This document shows positions 6,402-8,936 of a DNA stretch of 8,936 nt, one piece after another; within the stretch, counting starts at the first letter, position 1; every line of letters starts with the position of its first letter. Source of the DNA: 13-2-20CM-68-14 sp036378475 (GTDB lineage: Bacteria; Actinomycetota; Thermoleophilia; Gaiellales; Gaiellaceae); NCBI GenBank assembly GCA_036378475.1, contig DASUWJ010000047.1, positions 1-8,936 on the forward strand. The letters are read 5' to 3'. The notes beneath the pieces are model-generated. The model was not told the origin of the DNA. It saw only the letters and a program-made list of their open reading frames with translations, and made no database searches. A program made the translations under genes and the position numbers.

Positions 6402-7132
6402 GCCGGAGCCCGCTTCTCGAGAAACGCCCGCAGGCCCTCTTGCCCCTCTGCGCCGGCGCGAAGTGCGGCCGCCAGGTGCGCCGCCTCCTCCGCCGCGGGC
6501 CGTTCCCGAATCAGCCGCTTGGCGGCGCGGGTCGCTTCGGGTCCGGCGGTCACGAGCTCGCCGACGAGCCGCTCGATCGCTGCGTCGAGGTCGCCGCTCC
6601 GCTCGTGCACGAGCCCGATCCGAAGCGCCGTCTCCGCGTCGAAGCGCTCACCGGTGAGAAAGAACCGGCGGGCCGCGGCGGTGCCGATCCGGGGGAAGAC
6701 GAACGGGGAGATCACGGCGGGGATGATTCCGAGCTTCACCTCCGAGAAGCCGAAGACCGCGTCCTCCGCGGCGACCGCGACGTCCGTGCAGCAAACCAGT
6801 CCGGAGCCGCCCCCGAGCGCGTAGCCCTGGACGCGCGCCACGACCGGGGCGGGGCAGGAGTCGATCGCGGCCAGCATCCGGTAGAGCCGCAGGGCGTCGG
6901 CGACGTTCTCCTCGTAGGAGAGCTCGATCGCCGCCCGCTGCCACTCGACGTCGGCGCCCGCGCAGAAGCTTTGCCCTTCGCCGGCGAGCACGACGGCACG
7001 GGCGTCGCCAACCTCGGTGAACGCCTCGGTCAGCGCCGCGATCAGCGCTGCATCGAAGGCGTTTCTCGCGTCCGGCCGGGCCAGCGTGATTCGCAGCAGC
7101 GGTCCGTCCCGCTCGATCCGAAGCGCATCCAC
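6377..7132 (-). CDS. Enoyl-CoA hydratase/isomerase family protein, LiuC (methylglutaconyl-CoA hydratase)-like
   Basis: This 251-residue crotonase-fold protein has the usual length. The two oxyanion-hole segments are SFCAGADV (55-62) and GYALGGGSGLV (103-113). Of the two glutamates used by rat enoyl-CoA hydratase, the second is kept (E131 in FGFSEVKLG) and the first is glycine (G111). GGGSGLVCCTD together with LGIIPAVISPFV (134-145) resembles, from memory, the LiuC/AtuE group that hydrates 3-methylglutaconyl- or isohexenylglutaconyl-CoA. That fits the carboxylase subunit encoded directly downstream with a 25-base overlap, since carboxylation then hydration are successive leucine-degradation steps. 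The GTG at 7130-7132 is the only start giving the normal N-terminus; TAAGCT ends 7 bases upstream, so the mRNA is probably leaderless. The frame ends in a Ser-rich tail. A general hydratase acting on other branched enoyl-CoAs cannot be excluded. Confidence 0.88.
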   Translation of the reverse strand: MDALRIERDGPLLRITLARPDARNAFDAALIAALTEAFTEVGDARAVVLAGEGQSFCAGADVEWQRAAIELSYEENVADALRLYRMLAAIDSCPAPVVARVQGYALGGGSGLVCCTDVAVAAEDAVFGFSEVKLGIIPAVISPFVFPRIGTAAARRFFLTGERFDAETALRIGLVHERSGDLDAAIERLVGELVTAGPEATRAAKRLIRERPAAEEAAHLAAALRAGAEGQEGLRAFLEKRAPAWRSESSS

Positions 7133-7139
7133 GAGCCGG

Positions 7140-7145
7140 AGCTTA
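7140..7145 (-). promoter_or_regulatory. -10 box TAAGCT for the hydratase-carboxylase unit
   Basis: TAAGCT on the minus strand ends 7 bases before the hydratase GTG, with no Shine-Dalgarno between. Its TA overlaps the TA of the opposing -10 box at 7144-7149. No good -35 is seen; it would fall inside the divergent lyase gene. Confidence 0.48.
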
Positions 7146-7149
7146 AAGT
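7144..7149 (+). promoter_or_regulatory. -10 box TAAAGT for the lyase-oxidoreductase unit
   Basis: TAAAGT ends 7 bases before the GTG at 7157-7159. The whole divergent control region between the two start codons is 24 bases long, so both promoters must use sequence inside the opposite gene for any -35 contact. The shared TA at 7144-7145 means the two polymerase sites cannot be opened at the same time. Confidence 0.48.
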
Positions 7150-7156
7150 CGGCGTC

Positions 7157-8002
7157 GTGCTACGAGGCGCTCTCGCCGCCGCCGTGACGCCGCTCACCGA
7201 CGGCGGCGACGCATTGGACGAGGGTGCGATCGACCCGCTGGTCGCGTTCCTCGCCTCGGGCGGCCTCGACGGACTGCTGGCGCTCGGCACGACGGGGGAG
7301 GGAATCCTGCTCGAACCGCAGGAGCGCCGCCGGGCGGCCGAGCTCTTCATCGCCGCGCGGCCGGCCGACTTTGCCGTGGCCGTCCACTGCGGAGCGCAGA
7401 CGACGCGCGACACGGCCGGACTCGCCGCGCACGCGGCCGACTCGGGCGCGGACGCCGTGGCTGTGATCGCGCCCCCGTACTTTGCGCTCGACGAGCGGGC
7501 CCTGCTCCGTCATTTCGAAACCGCCGCGCAGGCCTGCGAGCCGCTGCCCTTCTACGTGTACGAGTTCGAGGCCAGAAGCGGCTACGCGGTGCCCCTGTCC
7601 GTCTTGGCGGAGTTGCGCGAGCTGGCACCGAACCTCGCCGGGCTGAAGGTCTCCGACCGGCCCTGGGAGCGCTTCTCCCGCTATCTGCTCGAGGGGCTCG
7701 ACGTCTTCGCCGGGCCGGAACCACTGATCCCGCAGGCCCTCGAGGCGGGTGCGGCGGGCGCGGTCTCCGGGCTCGCGACCGTCTTTCCGGAGCTGCTCGC
7801 GCGCGCCGTCCATGAGCGGACCGTTGGGGCGAGGGAACTCGAGCGCCTGCGCGCCGGCTTCGAGCGATTCCCGTTTCAGGCCGCTGCCAAGCACGCGCTG
7901 GCGGGGCGCGGCGTACCGCTTGCCGACGCCGTCCGCGCTCCGCTACGCCCCTTGACCGAGTCCGAACGGCTGGAGCTCGACGCGTGGCTCGCATCCTCGT
8001 AG
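7157..8002 (+). CDS. Dihydrodipicolinate synthase/N-acetylneuraminate lyase family protein
   Basis: The 281-residue product is a complete Schiff-base (class I) aldolase-fold enzyme of the DapA/NanA superfamily. It starts RGALAAAVTPLTDGG, the usual first strand; GTTGEG (44-49) carries the paired threonines T45/T46; Y108 in APPYF matches the tyrosine that reaches across the dimer in DapA; Y135 and R140 lie in YEFEARSG; and K164 in AGLKVSD is the Schiff-base lysine. The frame is open far upstream, but this GTG gives the family N-terminus and has a -10 box 7 bases before it. Canonical DapA reads YNVPSRTG where this protein has YEFEARSG, so true lysine biosynthesis is doubtful. Members of the family also act on keto-sugars and on pyrroline-hydroxycarboxylate in hydroxyproline breakdown. 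The overlap with an amine-oxidising flavoprotein gene favours a catabolic role; the substrate is unknown. Confidence 0.88.
   Translation: MLRGALAAAVTPLTDGGDALDEGAIDPLVAFLASGGLDGLLALGTTGEGILLEPQERRRAAELFIAARPADFAVAVHCGAQTTRDTAGLAAHAADSGADAVAVIAPPYFALDERALLRHFETAAQACEPLPFYVYEFEARSGYAVPLSVLAELRELAPNLAGLKVSDRPWERFSRYLLEGLDVFAGPEPLIPQALEAGAAGAVSGLATVFPELLARAVHERTVGARELERLRAGFERFPFQAAAKHALAGRGVPLADAVRAPLRPLTESERLELDAWLASS
7972..7975 (+). promoter_or_regulatory. Ribosome binding site GGAG deciding the oxidoreductase start
   Basis: GGAG sits inside the lyase coding sequence, 8 bases before the GTG at 7984-7986. It supports starting the second gene there despite the 19-base overlap, and it contrasts with unit-leading genes in this window, which have no such site. 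Confidence 0.5.
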
Positions 8003-8936
8003 CAGGCGCGGGTGCGGTCGGCGCGAGTGTCGCCTACCACCTCGCCAAGCTCGGCGCGGACGATGTCGTCCTCTGCGATCGCGGCACGGTCGCGGGCGGC
8101 GCAACGGCGAAGGCCATGGGCGGCGTCAGGCAGCAGTTCTCGACCGAGGAGGAGGTGCACCTCGCGCGCGAGAGCATTCGCTTCTTCGAGCAGCTCGGGA
8201 CCCCCCTCTTCGACCAGGTGGGCTACCTCTTCCTCGCGACGAGCGCGGCCGGCCTGGCCGAGCTGGAGCAGCGGGCCGAGCTGCAACGCTCGCTCGGCGT
8301 CCCGATCGAGCGGGCCGCGGTCCCACCCGGTGTGCGCTCGGACGACGTGCTCGGCGCGGTCGCATGCTGGCAGGACGGAGTCGCCGATCCCCCGGGCGTG
8401 ACGCGCGAGCTCGTCCGGCGGGCCGTCGCGCGCGGGGTCGAGGTGCGCGAGCAGACCGACGCGACGAGGCTCGAGCCGGGGACGGTCGTGATTGCCTGCG
8501 GGCCCTGGTCGGCCGCCGTCGGGCGAGGCTTCGGGGTCGAGCTGCCCGTTCGGCCACTCTGCCGCCAGCTGCTCGAGACGACGCCCGTGGCCGGGCTGGC
8601 ACCCCGGCTGCCGCTGACGATCGAGGCCGAGAGCGGCTTTCATTTCCGGCGCCGCGGCACCAGGTTGGTGCTTGCGATGGCCGATCCGAGCCGGCGCTGG
8701 GGTTTCGCGGAGACCGTCGATGAATCGCTCTTTGAGGACCGCCTCGCCCGCCTTCGTCACCGCTACCCGGCGGCCGCGGAGGCGGTGGTCGAGCGCGCCT
8801 GGGCCGGGCTGTACGACATGACGCCGGACGCGCACCCGATTCTGGGCCGAGTAGCCGAGGGGGTCTACGCCGCCTGCGGCTTCTCGGGCCACGGCTTCAT
8901 GCAGAGCCCGGCGGTCGGCCGCGCGGTGGCCGAGCA
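7984..8936 (+). CDS. FAD-dependent oxidoreductase, DAO/sarcosine oxidase beta-like (3'-truncated)
   Basis: The frame runs 317 codons from the GTG to the window edge without a stop, so the C-terminus is missing, probably by a few tens of residues. The N-terminus is a Rossmann dinucleotide site: GAGAVG (8-13) with an acidic residue, D32, at the end of the second strand. AGGATAKAMGGVRQQFS (37-53) resembles the flavin-contacting region of sarcosine oxidase beta and dye-linked proline dehydrogenase chains. Near the end LYDMTPDAHPILGR (276-289) and GFSGHGFMQSPAVGR (299-313) are the usual second FAD-binding segments. Such enzymes oxidise secondary amines or amino acids (sarcosine, dimethylglycine, proline or D-amino acids) to imines. 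The start is supported by GGAG 8 bases upstream and by the Rossmann strand beginning immediately. It overlaps the lyase gene by 19 bases, so the two are almost certainly co-translated. The substrate is not determinable. Confidence 0.9.
   Translation, partial: MARILVAGAGAVGASVAYHLAKLGADDVVLCDRGTVAGGATAKAMGGVRQQFSTEEEVHLARESIRFFEQLGTPLFDQVGYLFLATSAAGLAELEQRAELQRSLGVPIERAAVPPGVRSDDVLGAVACWQDGVADPPGVTRELVRRAVARGVEVREQTDATRLEPGTVVIACGPWSAAVGRGFGVELPVRPLCRQLLETTPVAGLAPRLPLTIEAESGFHFRRRGTRLVLAMADPSRRWGFAETVDESLFEDRLARLRHRYPAAAEAVVERAWAGLYDMTPDAHPILGRVAEGVYAACGFSGHGFMQSPAVGRAVAE

Noticed and set aside
4842..6824. 660-codon plus-strand frame opposite the carboxylase and hydratase
   Set aside because: Both minus-strand genes carry intact catalytic motifs; the plus product has no recognisable domain and mirrors their codons.
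6440..7156. Upstream extension of the lyase reading frame
   Set aside because: It lies opposite the hydratase gene and would add about 240 residues before a family-typical N-terminus; the GTG at 7157 with its -10 box is better.
7157..8002. Calling the lyase-family gene dapA (lysine biosynthesis)
   Set aside because: The YEFEARSG motif departs from canonical YNVPSRTG and the operon partner is an amine-oxidising flavoprotein, so a biosynthetic role is not supported.
1..8936. Mobile elements, CRISPR arrays, tRNA or rRNA genes, toxin-antitoxin or phage-defence systems
   Set aside because: I saw no transposase or recombinase motifs, regularly spaced repeats, tRNA-like cloverleaf or defence-gene domains; base composition looks uniform throughout.

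Overview
The window is GC-rich DNA (about 70% G+C by eye) with very high G/C at third codon positions, seven GTG starts among ten genes, tight gene packing and TANNNT-type -10 boxes just upstream of start codons. This suits a high-GC actinobacterium. A deep lineage such as Thermoleophilia (Gaiellales/Solirubrobacterales) is my guess from the overall feel of the proteins, not something the sequence proves. There are no RNA genes, CRISPR arrays, transposases or integrases, and no stretch over 300 bases lacks a gene.

Layout from the left. Bases 1-75 (minus) hold only the signal peptide of a secreted protein that runs off the edge, preceded by a 20-bp near-perfect palindrome. Bases 180-2794 (minus) are a two-gene unit: an M17 leucyl aminopeptidase, then an acyl-CoA dehydrogenase joined by a 4-base GTGA stop/start overlap. 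Divergent from it is a small coiled-coil protein of unknown function (2837-3130, plus). This is followed by an Fsr-like major facilitator efflux protein (3192-4370) and a standalone SCP2 lipid-binding domain protein (4387-4701). An 83-base gap with a hairpin separates the latter from a convergent minus-strand pair: a LiuC-like enoyl-CoA hydratase (6377-7132) overlapping by 25 bases a biotin carboxylase/biotin carrier fusion (4785-6401). Divergent from that pair, only 24 bases away, are a dihydrodipicolinate synthase/N-acetylneuraminate lyase family protein (7157-8002) and an overlapping FAD-dependent amine/amino-acid oxidoreductase that is cut off by the window end (7984-8936).

How the genes may work together: most are catabolic and fit breakdown of peptides and amino acids. 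The aminopeptidase would free residues. The acyl-CoA dehydrogenase, hydratase and biotin-dependent carboxylase match steps of branched-chain acyl-CoA oxidation, with the hydratase-carboxylase pair resembling the LiuC/LiuD part of leucine degradation. The lyase plus FAD oxidoreductase pair resembles cassettes that oxidise a proline- or sarcosine-like amine and then process the product. No carboxyltransferase subunit is present, so the carboxylase must pair with a partner encoded elsewhere.

The most notable sequence-level signal is regulatory. All six genes that appear to lead a transcription unit have a TANNNT hexamer ending 7-9 bases before the start codon and lack a well-placed Shine-Dalgarno, as expected for leaderless mRNAs. 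At 7140-7149 two such boxes on opposite strands share two bases, giving an extremely compact divergent promoter. I see no evidence of a wholly new molecular system; the most original leads are this promoter arrangement, the lyase/oxidoreductase pair with a divergent active-site motif, the partnerless short carboxylase subunit and the unclassified coiled-coil protein.
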